DNA of 64,000 nt from Crossaster papposus (Eukaryota > Echinodermata > Asteroidea > Velatida > Solasteridae), in NCBI GenBank assembly GCA_037893245.1, contig JBAIAA010000606.1, positions 372,001 through 436,000 of the forward strand, in the 5' to 3' direction. Shown here in pieces: positions 37,971 through 51,300 of the stretch. The stretch's first letter is position 1. Each line of letters starts with the position of its first letter. The notes beneath the pieces are model-generated. The model was not told the origin of the DNA and did no database searches. It saw only the letters and a program-made list of their open reading frames with translations. A program made the translations under genes and the position numbers.

Positions 37971-39528
37971 ATGGCTGCGAATGAGGATAATTTTCTCGAC
38001 TTATATTTGAGCTGCGAACCTCAACGTTGTTCGAGAATGAAGAGACACTCACCAGCTCGACATCTGATCCAAAATATTGCCAACTTTCTCAATGGAAAGG
38101 ACCCAAACTGTGAGACTCATGCGTCAGGGCACTGGCGACATAGGCCAATGCGGCAAAACACGTGTACATAGATACACATAAGAAAACATGGCTGCGAATG
38201 ACGATAATTTTCTAGACTTATATCTGAGCTGCGAACCTCAACGTTGTTCGAGAATGAAGAGACACTCACCAGCTCGACATCTGAGCCAAAATATTGCCAA
38301 ACTTCTCACTGGAAAAAACCCAAACCGTGAGACTCATGCATCAGGCCACTGGCGGCATAGGCCTATGCGGCAATACACGTGTACAAACATACACATCAGA
38401 AAAGGTGGCTGCGAATGAGGATAATTTTCTCGACTTTTATTTGAGCTGCGAACCTCATCGTTGTTCGAGAATGAAGAGACACTCACCAGCTCGACATCGG
38501 AGCCAAAATATTGCCAAATTTCTCAATAGAAAGAACCCAAACTGTGAGACTCATGCGTCAGGGCATTGGCTACATAGGCCAATGCGGCAATACACGTGTA
38601 CATAGATACACATAAGACTCATGCGTCAGGGCACTGGCTACATAGGCCAATGCGGCAATACACGTGTACATAGATACACATAAGAAAACATGGCTGCGAA
38701 TGAGGATAATTTTCTCGACTTATATTTGAGCTGCGAACCTCAACGTTGTTCGAGAATGAAGAGACACTCACCAGCTCGACATCTGATCCAAAATATTGCC
38801 AACTTTCTCAATGGAAAGGACCCAAACTGTGAGACTCATGCGTCAGGGCACTGGCGACATAGGCCAATGCGGCAAAACACGTGTACATAGATACACATAA
38901 GAAAACATGGCTGCGAATGACGATAATTTTCTAGACTTATATCTGAGCTGCGAACCTCAACGTTGTTCGAGAATGAAGAGACACTCACCAGCTCGACATC
39001 TGAGCCAAAATATTGCAAAACTTCTCACTGGAAAAAACCCAAACCGTGAGACTCATGCATCAGGCCACTGGCGGCATAGGCCTATGCGGCAATACACGTG
39101 TACAAACATACACATCAGAAAAGGTGGCTGCGAATGAGGATAATTTTCTCGACTTTTATTTGAGCTGCGAACCTCATCGTTGTTCGAGAATGAAGAGACA
39201 CTCACCAGCTCGACATCGGAGCCAAAATATTGCCAAATTTCTCAATAGAAAGAACCCAAACTGTGAGACTCATGCGTCAGGGCACTGGCGACATAGGCCT
39301 ATGCGGAAATACACGTGTACATAGATACACATAAGAAAACATGGCTGCGAATGAGGATAATGTTCTCGACTTATATTTGAGCTGCGAACCTCAACGTTGT
39401 TCGAGAATGAAGAGACACTCACCAGCTCGACATCGGAGCCAAAATATTGCCAAATTTCTCAATAGAAAGAACCCAAACTGTGAGACTCATGCGTCAGGGC
39501 ACTGGCGACATAGGCCTTTGCGGAAATA

Positions 39529-39574
39529 TCCCTACTACTACATATTCTCGAGTACACATTGGCCTATTCTCGAG
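39529..39574. other. Palindrome apex: 46-bp non-satellite insert at the B/C turn
   Basis: Forward satellite ends with CGGAAATA at 39528 and reverse satellite resumes with TGCCACATTGG at 39575. The 46 bases between begin TCCCTACTACTACAT, which I see nowhere else in the window. They then give TATTCTCGAGT twice, at 39543-39553 and 39565-39575, 22 bp apart. Each copy is followed shortly by ACATTGGCCTAT, a satellite motif, so part of the insert looks templated from flanking repeat. The centre of arm symmetry (sum 79100, point 39550) falls inside the insert, next to CTCGAG at 39547-39552. Filler DNA from end joining or template switching fits; this is inference. Confidence 0.85.
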
Positions 39575-42500
39575 TGCCACATTGGCCTATGTCGCCAGTG
39601 CCCTGACGCATGAGTCTCACAGTTTGGGTCCTTTCCATTGAGAAAATTGGCAATATTTTGGCTCCGATGTCGAGCTGGTGAGTGTCTCTTCATTCTCGAA
39701 CAACGTTGAGGTTCGCAGCTCAAATATAAGTCGAGAACATTATCCTCATTCGCAGCCATGTTTTCTTATGTGTATCTATGTACACGTGTATTTCCGCAAA
39801 GGCCTATGTCGCCAGTGCCCTGACGCATGAGTCTCACAGTTTGGGTTCTTTCTATTGAGAAATTTGGCAATATTTTGGCTCCGATGTCGAGCTGGTGAGT
39901 GTCTCTTCATTCTCGAACAACGATGAGGTTCGCAGCTCAAATAAAAGTCGAGAAAATTATCCTCATTCGCAGCCACCTTTTCTGATGTGTATGTTTGTAC
40001 ACGTGTATTGCCGCATAGGCCTATGCCGCCAGTGGCCTGATGCATGAGTCTCACGGTTTGGGTTTTTTCCAGTGAGAAGTTTTGCAATATTTTGGCTCAG
40101 ATGTCGAGCTGGTGAGTGTCTCTTCATTCTCGAACAACGTTGAGGTTCGCAGCTCAGATATAAGTCTAGAAAATTATCGTCATTCGCAGCCATGTTTTCT
40201 TATGTGTATCTATGTACACGTGTTTTGCCGCATTGGCCTATGTCGCCAGTGCCCTGACGCATGAGTCTCACAGTTTGGGTCCTTTCCATTGAGAAAGTTG
40301 GCAATATTTTGGATCAGATGTCGAGCTGGTGAGTGTCTCTTCATTCTCGAACAACGTTGAGGTTCGCAGCTCAAATATAAGTCGAGAAAATTATCCTCAT
40401 TCGCAGCCATGTTTTCTTATGTGTATCTATGTACACGTGTATTGCCGCATTGGCCTATGTAGCCAGTGCCCTGACGCATGAGTCTTATGTGTATCTATGT
40501 ACACGTGTATTGCCGCATTGGCCTATGTAGCCAATGCCCTGACGCATGAGTCTCACAGTTTGGGTTCTTTCTATTGAGAAATTTGGCAATATTTTGGCTC
40601 CGATGTCGAGCTGGTGAGTGTCTCTTCATTCTCGAACAACGATGAGGTTCGCAGCTCAAATAAAAGTCGAGAAAATTATCCTCATTCGCAGCCACCTTTT
40701 CTGATGTGTATGTTTGTACACGTGTATTGCCGCATAGGCCTATGCCGCCAGTGGCCTGATGCATGAGTCTCACGGTTTGGGTTTTTTCCAGTGAGAAGTT
40801 TGGCAATATTTTGGCTCAGATGTCGAGCTGGTGAGTGTCTCTTCATTCTCGAACAACGTTGAGGTTCGCAGCTCAGATATAAGTCTAGAAAATTATCGTC
40901 ATTCGCAGCCATGTTTTCTTATGTGTATCTATGTACACGTGTTTTGCCGCATTGGCCTATGTCGCCAGTGCCCTGACGCATGAGTCTCACAGTTTGGGTC
41001 CTTTCCATTGAGAAAGTTGGCAATATTTTGGATCAGATGTCGAGCTGGTGAGTGTCTCTTCATTCTCGAACAACGTTGAGGTTCGCAGCTCAAATATAAG
41101 TCGAGAAAATTATCCTCATTCGCAGCCATGTTTTCTTATGTGTATCTATGTACACGTGTATTGCCGCATTGGCCTATGTAGCCAGTGCCCTGACGCATGA
41201 GTCTTATGTGTATCTATGTACACGTGTATTGCCGCATTGGCCTATGTAGCCAATGCCCTGACGCATGAGTCTCACAGTTTGGGTTCTTTCTATTGAGAAA
41301 TTTGGCAATATTTTGGCTCCGATGTCGAGCTGGTGAGTGTCTATTCATTCTCGAACAACGTTGAGTTTCGCAGCTCAAATATAAGTCGAGAACATTATCC
41401 TCATTCGCAGCAATGTTTTCTTATGTGTATCTATGTACACGTGTATTGCCGCATAGGCCTATGTCGCCAGTGCCCTGACACATGAGCCTCACAGTTTGGG
41501 TTCTTTCTATTGAGAAATTTGGCAATATTTTGGCTCCGATGTCGAGCTGGTGAGTGTCTATTCATTCTCGAACAACGTTGAGTTTCGCAGCTCAAATATA
41601 AGTCGAGAAAATTATCCTCATTCGCAGCCACCTTTTCTGATGTGTATTTTTGTACACGTGTATTGCCGCATAGGCCTATGCCGCCAGTGGCCTGACGCAT
41701 GTGTCTCATGGTTTGGGTTTTTTCCAGTGAGAAATTTGGAAATATTTTGGCTCAGATGTCGAGCTGGTGAGTGTCTCTTCATTCTCGAACAAAGTTGAGT
41801 TTCGCAGCTCAGATATAAGTCGAGAAAATAATCCTCATTCGCAGCAATGTTTTCTTATGTGTATCTATGTACACGTGTATTGCCGCACTGGCCTATGTCG
41901 CCAGTACCCTGACTCATGAGTCTCACAGTTTGGGTTCTTTCCATTGAAAAATTTGGCAATATTTCGGCTCAGATGTCGAGCTGGTGAGTGTCTCTTCATT
42001 CTCGAACAACGTTGAGGTTCGCAGCTCAAATATAAGTCGAGAAAATTATCCTCATTCGCAGCCACCTTTTCTGATGTGTATGTTTGTACACTTATATTGC
42101 CACATTGGCCTATGTCGCCAGTGCCCTGACGCATGAGTCTCACAGTTTGGGTTCTTTCTATTGAGAAATTTGGCAATATTTTGGCTCCGATGTCGAGCTG
42201 GTGAGTGTCTCTTCATTCTCGAACAACGATGAGGTTCGCAGCTCAAATAAAAGTCGAGAAAATTATCCTCATTCGCAGCCACCTTTTCTGATGTGTATGT
42301 TTGTACACGTGTATTGCCGCATAGGCCTATGCCGCCAGTGGCCTGATGCATGAGTCTCACGGTTTGGGTTTTTTCCAGTGAGAAGTTTTGCAATATTTTG
42401 GCTCAGATGTCGAGCTGGTGAGTGTCTCTTCATTCTCGAACAACGTTGAGGTTCGCAGCTCAGATATAAGTCTAGAAAATTATCGTCATTCGCAGCCATG

Positions 42501-45500
42501 TTTTCTTATGTGTATCTATGTACACGTGTTTTGCCGCATTGGCCTATGTCGCCAGTGCCCTGACGCATGAGTCTCACAGTTTGGGTCCTTTCCATTGAGA
42601 AAGTTGGCAATATTTTGGATCAGATGTCGAGCTGGTGAGTGTCTCTTCATTCTCGAACAACGTTGAGGTTCGCAGCTCAAATATAAGTCGAGAAAATTAT
42701 CCTCATTCGCAGCCATGTTTTCTTATGTGTATCTATGTACACGTGTATTGCCGCATTGGCCTATGTAGCCAGTGCCCTGACGCATGAGTCTTATGTGTAT
42801 CTATGTACACGTGTATTGCCGCATTGGCCTATGTAGCCAATGCCCTGACGCATGAGTCTCACAGTTTGGGTTCTTTCTATTGAGAAATTTGGCAATATTT
42901 TGGCTCCGATGTCGAGCTGGTGAGTGTCTCTTCATTCTCGAACAACGATGAGGTTCGCAGCTCAAATAAAAGTCGAGAAAATTATCCTCATTCGCAGCCA
43001 CCTTTTCTGATGTGTATGTTTGTACACGTGTATTGCCGCATAGGCCTATGCCGCCAGTGGCCTGATGCATGAGTCTCACGGTTTGGGTTTTTTCCAGTGA
43101 GAAGTTTGGCAATATTTTGGCTCAGATGTCGAGCTGGTGAGTGTCTCTTCATTCTCGAACAACGTTGAGGTTCGCAGCTCAGATATAAGTCTAGAAAATT
43201 ATCGTCATTCGCAGCCATGTTTTCTTATGTGTATCTATGTACACGTGTTTTGCCGCATTGGCCTATGTCGCCAGTGCCCTGACGCATGAGTCTCACAGTT
43301 TGGGTCCTTTCCATTGAGAAAGTTGGCAATATTTTGGATCAGATGTCGAGCTGGTGAGTGTCTCTTCATTCTCGAACAACGTTGAGGTTCGCAGCTCAAA
43401 TATAAGTCGAGAAAATTATCCTCATTCGCAGCCATGTTTTCTTATGTGTATCTATGTACACGTGTATTGCCGCATTGGCCTATGTAGCCAGTGCCCTGAC
43501 GCATGAGTCTTATGTGTATCTATGTACACGTGTATTGCCGCATTGGCCTATGTAGCCAATGCCCTGACGCATGAGTCTCACAGTTTGGGTTCTTTCTATT
43601 GAGAAATTTGGCAATATTTTGGCTCCGATGTCGAGCTGGTGAGTGTCTATTCATTCTCGAACAACGTTGAGTTTCGCAGCTCAAATATAAGTCGAGAACA
43701 TTATCCTCATTCGCAGCAATGTTTTCTTATGTGTATCTATGTACACGTGTATTGCCGCATAGGCCTATGTCGCCAGTGCCCTGACACATGAGCCTCACAG
43801 TTTGGGTTCTTTCTATTGAGAAATTTGGCAATATTTTGGCTCCGATGTCGAGCTGGTGAGTGTCTCTTCATTCTCGAACAACGTTGAGGTTCGCAGCTCA
43901 AATATAAGTCGAGAACATTATCCTCATTCGCAGCCATGTTTTCTTATGTGTATCTATGTACACGTGTATTTCCGCATAGGCCTATGTCGCCAGTGCCCTG
44001 ACGCATGAGTCTCACAGTTTGGGTTCTTTCTATTGAGAAATTTGGCAATATTTTGGCTCCGATGTCGAGCTGGTGAGTGTCTCTTCATTCTCGAACAACG
44101 TTGAGGTTCGCAGCTCAGATATAAGTCTAGAAAATTATCGTCATTCGCAGCCATGTTTTCTTATGTGTATCTATGTACACGTGTTTTGCCGCATTGGCCT
44201 ATGTCGCCAGTGCCCTGACGCATGAGTCTCACAGTTTGGGTCCTTTCCATTGAGAAAGTTGGCAATATTTTGGATCAGATGTCGAGCTGGTGAGTGTCTC
44301 TTCATTCTCGAACAACGTTGAGGTTCGCAGCTCAAATATAAGTCGAGAAAATTATCCTCATTCGCAGCCATGTTTTCTTATGTGTATCTATGTACACGTG
44401 TATTGCCGCATTGGCCTATGTAGCCAGTGCCCTGACGCATGAGTCTTATGTGTATCTATGTACACGTGTATTGCCGCATTGGCCTATGTAGCCAATGCCC
44501 TGACGCATGAGTCTCACAGTTTGGGTTCTTTCTATTGAGAAATTTGGCAATATTTTGGCTCCGATGTCGAGCTGGTGAGTGTCTCTTCATTCTCGAACAA
44601 CGATGAGGTTCGCAGCTCAAATAAAAGTCGAGAAAATTATCCTCATTCGCAGCCACCTTTTCTGATGTGTATGTTTGTACACGTGTATTGCCGCATAGGC
44701 CTATGCCGCCAGTGGCCTGATGCATGAGTCTCACGGTTTGGGTTTTTTCCAGTGAGAAGTTTGGCAATATTTTGGCTCAGATGTCGAGCTGGTGAGTGTC
44801 TCTTCATTCTCGAACAACGTTGAGGTTCGCAGCTCAGATATAAGTCTAGAAAATTATCGTCATTCGCAGCCATGTTTTCTTATGTGTATCTATGTACACG
44901 TGTTTTGCCGCATTGGCCTATGTCGCCAGTGCCCTGACGCATGAGTCTCACAGTTTGGGTCCTTTCCATTGAGAAAGTTGGCAATATTTTGGATCAGATG
45001 TCGAGCTGGTGAGTGTCTCTTCATTCTCGAACAACGTTGAGGTTCGCAGCTCAAATATAAGTCGAGAAAATTATCCTCATTCGCAGCCATGTTTTCTTAT
45101 GTGTATCTATGTACACGTGTATTGCCGCATTGGCCTATGTAGCCAGTGCCCTGACGCATGAGTCTTATGTGTATCTATGTACACGTGTATTGCCGCATTG
45201 GCCTATGTAGCCAATGCCCTGACGCATGAGTCTCACAGTTTGGGTTCTTTCCATTTCGAAATTTGGCAATAATTTGGCTCAGATGTCGAGATGGTGAGTG
45301 TTTCTTCATTCTCGAACAACGTTGAGGTTCGCAGCTAAGATATAAGTCGAAATAATTATCCTCATTCGCCGCCACCTTTTCTTATGTGTATGTTTGTACA
45401 CGTGTATTGCCGCATAGGCCTATGCCGCCAGTGGCCTGACGCATGAGTCTCACGGTTTGGGTTTTTTCCAGTGAGAAGTTTGGCAATATTTTGGCTCAGA

Positions 45501-46342
45501 TGTCGAGCTGGTGAGTGTCTCTTCATTCTCGGTTCGCAGCTCAAATATAAGTCGAGAAAATTATCCTCATTCGCAGCCACCTTTTCTGATGTGTATGTTT
45601 GTACACTTATATTGCCACATTGGCCTATGTCGCCAGTGCCCTGACGCATGAGTCTCACAGTTTGGGTCCTTTCCATTGAGAAAATTGGCAATATTTTGGC
45701 TCCGATGTCGAGCTGGTGAGTGTCTCTTCATTCTCGAACAACGTTGAGGTTCGCAGCTCAAATATAAGTCGAGAACATTATCCTCATTCGCAGCCATGTT
45801 TTCTTATGTGTATCTATGTACACGTGTATTTCCGCAAAGGCCTATGTCGCCAGTGCCCTGACGCATGAGTCTCACAGTTTGGGTTCTTTCTATTGAGAAA
45901 TTTGGCAATATTTTGGCTCCGATGTCGAGCTGGTGAGTGTCTCTTCATTCTCGAACAACGTTGAGGTTCGCAGCTCAAATATAAGTCGAGAACATTATCC
46001 TCATTCGCAGCCATGTTTTCTTATGTGTATCTATGTACACGTGTATTTCCGCATAGGCCTATGTCGCCAGTGCCCTGACGCATGAGTCTCACAGTTTGGG
46101 TTCTTTCTATTGAGAAATTTGGCAATATTTTGGCTCCGATGTCGAGCTGGTGAGTGTCTCTTCATTCTCGAACAACGATGAGGTTCGCAGCTCAAATAAA
46201 AGTCGAGAAAATTATCCTCATTCGCAGCCACCTTTTCTGATGTGTATGTTTGTACACGTGTATTGCCGCATAGGCCTATGCCGCCAGTGGCCTGATGCAT
46301 GAGTCTCACGGTTTGGGTTTTTTCCAGTGAGAAGTTTTGCAA
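39575..46342 (-). repeat. Block C segment 1, mirror of about 30520-39525
   Basis: Compared with B, this segment lacks one 1587-bp higher-order unit (sum 79100 to 77513 at about 42716) and 651 bp, i.e. three monomers (77513 to 76862 at about 43945). The monomer nearest the apex differs in type from its partner in B (AAAATTGGCAATATT and TCCTTTCCATTGAG here, against a CTCAATAGAAAG form in B). The innermost base pairing is therefore between non-equivalent monomers; one monomer seems to have been removed next to the turn. Confidence 0.82.
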
Positions 46343-47073
46343 TATTTTGGCTCAGATGTCGAGCTGGTGAGTGTCTCTTCATTCTCGGTTCGCAGCTCAA
46401 ATATAAGTCGAGAAAATTATCCTCATTCGCAGCCACCTTTTCTGATGTGTATGTTTGTACACTTATATTGCCACATTGGCCTATGTCGCCAGTGCCCTGA
46501 CGCATGAGTCTCACAGTTTGGGTCCTTTCCATTGAGAAAATTGGCAATATTTTGGCTCCGATGTCGAGCTGGTGAGTGTCTCTTCATTCTCGAACAACGT
46601 TGAGGTTCGCAGCTCAAATATAAGTCGAGAACATTATCCTCATTCGCAGCCATGTTTTCTTATGTGTATCTATGTACACGTGTATTTCCGCAAAGGCCTA
46701 TGTCGCCAGTGCCCTGACGCATGAGTCTCACAGTTTGGGTTCTTTCTATTGAGAAATTTGGCAATATTTTGGCTCCGATGTCGAGCTGGTGAGTGTCTCT
46801 TCATTCTCGAACAACGTTGAGGTTCGCAGCTCAAATATAAGTCGAGAACATTATCCTCATTCGCAGCCATGTTTTCTTATGTGTATCTATGTACACGTGT
46901 ATTTCCGCATAGGCCTATGTCGCCAGTGCCCTGACGCATGAGTCTCACAGTTTGGGTTCTTTCTATTGAGAAATTTGGCAATATTTTGGCTCCGATGTCG
47001 AGCTGGTGAGTGTCTCTTCATTCTCGAACAACGATGAGGTTCGCAGCTCAAATAAAAGTCGAGAAAATTATCC
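45362..47073 (-). repeat. 856-bp tandem duplication in block C (two copies)
   Basis: The series at 45362-46217 is repeated at 46218-47073. Landmarks at 45567, 45814 and 46031 recur at 46423, 46670 and 46887, all at a spacing of 856. The unit is three 217-bp monomers plus one 205-bp monomer. Block B has one copy at the mirror position. The exact edges can slide within the repeat. Confidence 0.83.
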
Positions 47074-48324
47074 TCATTCGCAGCCACCTTTTCTGATGTG
47101 TATGTTTGTACACGTGTATTGCCGCATAGGCCTATGCCGCCAGTGGCCTGATGCATGAGTCTCACGGTTTGGGTTTTTTCCAGTGAGAAGTTTTGCAATA
47201 TTTTGGCTCAGATGTCGAGCTGGTGAGTGTCTCTTCATTCTCGAACAACGTTGAGGTTCGCAGCTCAGATATAAGTCTAGAAAATTATCGTCATTCGCAG
47301 CCATGTTTTCTTATGTGTATCTATGTACACGTGTTTTGCCGCATTGGCCTATGTCGCCAGTGCCCTGACGCATGAGTCTCACAGTTTGGGTCCTTTCCAT
47401 TGAGAAAGTTGGCAATATTTTGGATCAGATGTCGAGCTGGTGAGTGTCTCTTCATTCTCGAACAACGTTGAGGTTCGCAGCTCAAATATAAGTCGAGAAA
47501 ATTATCCTCATTCGCAGCCATGTTTTCTTATGTGTATCTATGTACACGTGTATTGCCGCATTGGCCTATGTAGCCAGTGCCCTGACGCATGAGTCTTATG
47601 TGTATCTATGTACACGTGTATTGCCGCATTGGCCTATGTAGCCAATGCCCTGACGCATGAGTCTCACAGTTTGGGTTCTTTCTATTGAGAAATTTGGCAA
47701 TATTTTGGCTCCGATGTCGAGCTGGTGAGTGTCTCTTCATTCTCGAACAACGATGAGGTTCGCAGCTCAAATAAAAGTCGAGAAAATTATCCTCATTCGC
47801 AGCCACCTTTTCTGATGTGTATGTTTGTACACGTGTATTGCCGCATAGGCCTATGCCGCCAGTGGCCTGATGCATGAGTCTCACGGTTTGGGTTTTTTCC
47901 AGTGAGAAGTTTGGCAATATTTTGGCTCAGATGTCGAGCTGGTGAGTGTCTCTTCATTCTCGAACAACGTTGAGGTTCGCAGCTCAGATATAAGTCTAGA
48001 AAATTATCGTCATTCGCAGCCATGTTTTCTTATGTGTATCTATGTACACGTGTTTTGCCGCATTGGCCTATGTCGCCAGTGCCCTGACGCATGAGTCTCA
48101 CAGTTTGGGTCCTTTCCATTGAGAAAGTTGGCAATATTTTGGATCAGATGTCGAGCTGGTGAGTGTCTCTTCATTCTCGAACAACGTTGAGGTTCGCAGC
48201 TCAAATATAAGTCGAGAAAATTATCCTCATTCGCAGCCATGTTTTCTTATGTGTATCTATGTACACGTGTATTGCCGCATTGGCCTATGTAGCCAGTGCC
48301 CTGACGCATGAGTCTTATGTGTAT

Positions 48325-51300
48325 CTATGTACACGTGTATTGCCGCATTGGCCTATGTAGCCAATGCCCTGACGCATGAGTCTCACAGTTTGGGTTCTTT
48401 CCATTTCGAAATTTGGCAATAATTTGGCTCAGATGTCGAGATGGTGAGTGTCTCTTCATTCTCGAACAACGTTGAGGTTCGCAGCTAAGATATAAGTCGA
48501 AATAATTATCCTCATTCGCCGCCACCTTTTCTTATGTGTATGTTTGTACACGTGTATTGCCGCATAGGCCTATGCCGCCAGTGGCCTGACGCATGAGTCT
48601 CACGGTTTGGGTTTTTTCCAGTGAGAAGTTTGGCAATATTTTGGCTCAGATGTCGAGCTGGTGAGTGTCTCTTCATTCTCGGTTCGCAGCTCAAATATAA
48701 GTCGAGAAAATTATCCTCATTCGCAGCCATGTTTTCTGATGTGTATGTTTGTACATTGTATTGTCGCATAGGCCTATGCCGTCAGTGCCCTGACACATGG
48801 GTCTCACGGTTTGGGTTTTTTTCCAGTGAGAAGTTTGGCAATATTTTGGCTCAGATGTCGAGCTGGTGAGTGTCTCTTCATTCTCGAACAACATTGAGGT
48901 TCGCAGCTCAAATATAAGTCGAGAACATTATCCTCATTCGCAGCCATGTTTTCTTATGTGTATCTATGTACACGTGTATTGCCACATAGGCCTATGTCGC
49001 CAGTGCCCTGACGCATGAGTCTCACAGTTTGGGTCCTTTCCATTGAGAAAGTTGGCAATATTTTGGATCAGATGTCGAGCTGGTGAGTGTCTCTTCATTC
49101 TCGAACAACGTTGAGGTTCGCAGCTCAAATATAAGTCGAGAAAATTATCCTCATTCGCAGCCATGTTTTCTTATGTGTATCTATGTACACGTGTATTGCC
49201 GCATTGGCCTATGTAGCCAGTGCCCTGACGCATGAGTCTTATGTGTATCTATGTACACGTGTATTGCCGCATTGGCCTATGTAGCCAATGCCCTGACGCA
49301 TGAGTCTCACAGTTTGGGTTCTTTCCATTTCGAAATTTGGCAATAATTTGGCTCAGATGTCGAGATGGTGAGTGTCTCTTCATTCTCGAACAACGTTGAG
49401 GTTCGCAGCTAAGATATAAGTCGAAATAATTATCCTCATTCGCCGCCACCTTTTCTTATGTGTATGTTTGTACACGTGTATTGCCGCATAGGCCTATGCC
49501 GCCAGTGGCCTGACGCATGAGTCTCACGGTTTGGGTTTTTTCCAGTGAGAAGTTTGGCAATATTTTGGCTCAGATGTCGAGCTGGTGAGTGTCTCTTCAT
49601 TCTCGGTTCGCAGCTCAAATATAAGTCGAGAAAATTATCCTCATTCGCAGCCACCTTTTCTGATGTGTATGTTTGTACACTTATATTGCCACATTGGCCT
49701 ATGTCGCCAGTGCCCTGACGCATGAGTCTCACAGTTTGGGTCCTTTCCATTGAGAAAATTGGCAATATTTTGGCTCCGATGTCGAGCTGGTGAGTGTCTC
49801 TTCATTCTCGAACAACGTTGAGGTTCGCAGCTCAAATATAAGTCGAGAACATTATCCTCATTCGCAGCCATGTTTTCTTATGTGTATCTATGTACACGTG
49901 TATTTCCGCAAAGGCCTATGTCGCCAGTGCCCTGACGCATGAGTCTCACAGTTTGGGTTCTTTCTATTGAGAAATTTGGCAATATTTTGGCTCCGATGTC
50001 GAGCTGGTGAGTGTCTCTTCATTCTCGAACAACGTTGAGGTTCGCAGCTCAAATATAAGTCGAGAACATTATCCTCATTCGCAGCCATGTTTTCTTATGT
50101 GTATCTATGTACACGTGTATTTCCGCATAGGCCTATGTCGCCAGTGCCCTGACGCATGAGTCTCACAGTTTGGGTTCTTTCTATTGAGAAATTTGGCAAT
50201 ATTTTGGCTCCGATGTCGAGCTGGTGAGTGTCTCTTCATTCTCGAACAACGATGAGGTTCGCAGCTCAAATAAAAGTCGAGAAAATTATCCTCATTCGCA
50301 GCCACCTTTTCTGATGTGTATGTTTGTACACGTGTATTGCCGCATAGGCCTATGCCGCCAGTGGCCTGATGCATGAGTCTCACGGTTTGGGTTTTTTCCA
50401 GTGAGAAGTTTTGCAATATTTTGGCTCAGATGTCGAGCTGGTGAGTGTCTCTTCATTCTCGAACAACGTTGAGGTTCGCAGCTCAGATATAAGTCTAGAA
50501 AATTATCGTCATTCGCAGCCATGTTTTCTTATGTGTATCTATGTACACGTGTTTTGCCGCATTGGCCTATGTCGCCAGTGCCCTGACGCATGAGTCTCAC
50601 AGTTTGGGTCCTTTCCATTGAGAAAGTTGGCAATATTTTGGATCAGATGTCGAGCTGGTGAGTGTCTCTTCATTCTCGAACAACGTTGAGGTTCGCAGCT
50701 CAAATATAAGTCGAGAAAATTATCCTCATTCGCAGCCATGTTTTCTTATGTGTATCTATGTACACGTGTATTGCCGCATTGGCCTATGTAGCCAGTGCCC
50801 TGACGCATGAGTCTTATGTGTATCTATGTACACGTGTATTGCCGCATTGGCCTATGTAGCCAATGCCCTGACGCATGAGTCTCACAGTTTGGGTTCTTTC
50901 CATTTCGAAATTTGGCAATAATTTGGCTCAGATGTCGAGATGGTGAGTGTCTCTTCATTCTCGAACAACGTTGAGGTTCGCAGCTAAGATATAAGTCGAA
51001 ATAATTATCCTCATTCGCCGCCACCTTTTCTTATGTGTATGTTTGTACACGTGTATTGCCGCATAGGCCTATGCCGCCAGTGGCCTGACGCATGAGTCTC
51101 ACGGTTTGGGTTTTTTCCAGTGAGAAGTTTGGCAATATTTTGGCTCAGATGTCGAGCTGGTGAGTGTCTCTTCATTCTCGGTTCGCAGCTCAAATATAAG
51201 TCGAGAAAATTATCCTCATTCGCAGCCATGTTTTCTGATGTGTATGTTTGTACATTGTATTGTCGCATAGGCCTATGCCGTCAGTGCCCTGACACATGGG

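Larger units (their letters stand above)
19380..38683 (+). repeat. 285-bp monomers with a 68-bp tandem duplication, block B set (12 copies)
   Basis: The span covers the set, not one continuous repeat. In each, a 68-bp stretch from GACTCATGCGTCAGGGCA to TAGATACACATAA is present twice in tandem, e.g. 26893-26960 and 26961-27028. Copies (both units): 19380-19515, 20967-21102, 26893-27028, 29119-29254, 29838-29973, 31630-31765, 32349-32484, 33936-34071, 34655-34790, 36242-36377, 37829-37964, 38548-38683. All carry GGCTACATAGGCCAATG in place of GGCGACATAGGCCTATG. Most from 26893 on have GGGCATTGG in the first unit and GGGCACTGG in the second. One founding duplication that then spread is the simplest reading. 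Confidence 0.9.
16512..39528 (+). repeat. Block B: forward satellite array, central arm of the nested palindrome
   Basis: About 106 monomers lie in forward orientation. Its left part (to about 30499) is the inverted copy of block A. Almost its whole length is the inverted copy of block C. It contains the richest higher-order structure (1587- and 719-bp units at about 32.5-38.7 kb) and 12 of the 31 monomers with a 68-bp duplication. Relative to A and C it lacks one monomer near 21540. Its right end stops at 39528 (CGGAAATA), directly before the apex insert. Confidence 0.93.

Noticed and set aside
39541-39574. Apex insert as a telomere remnant or microsatellite
   Set aside because: CTACTACTA is only three short units, and the rest of the insert holds two 22-bp-spaced copies of TATTCTCGAGT. 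No telomere motif is present.
39341-39641. A 90-codon and a 64-codon frame running through the apex insert, with peptide ends unlike the rest of the array
   Set aside because: They arise only because the 46-bp insert shifts the frame. The rest of each frame is ordinary satellite.
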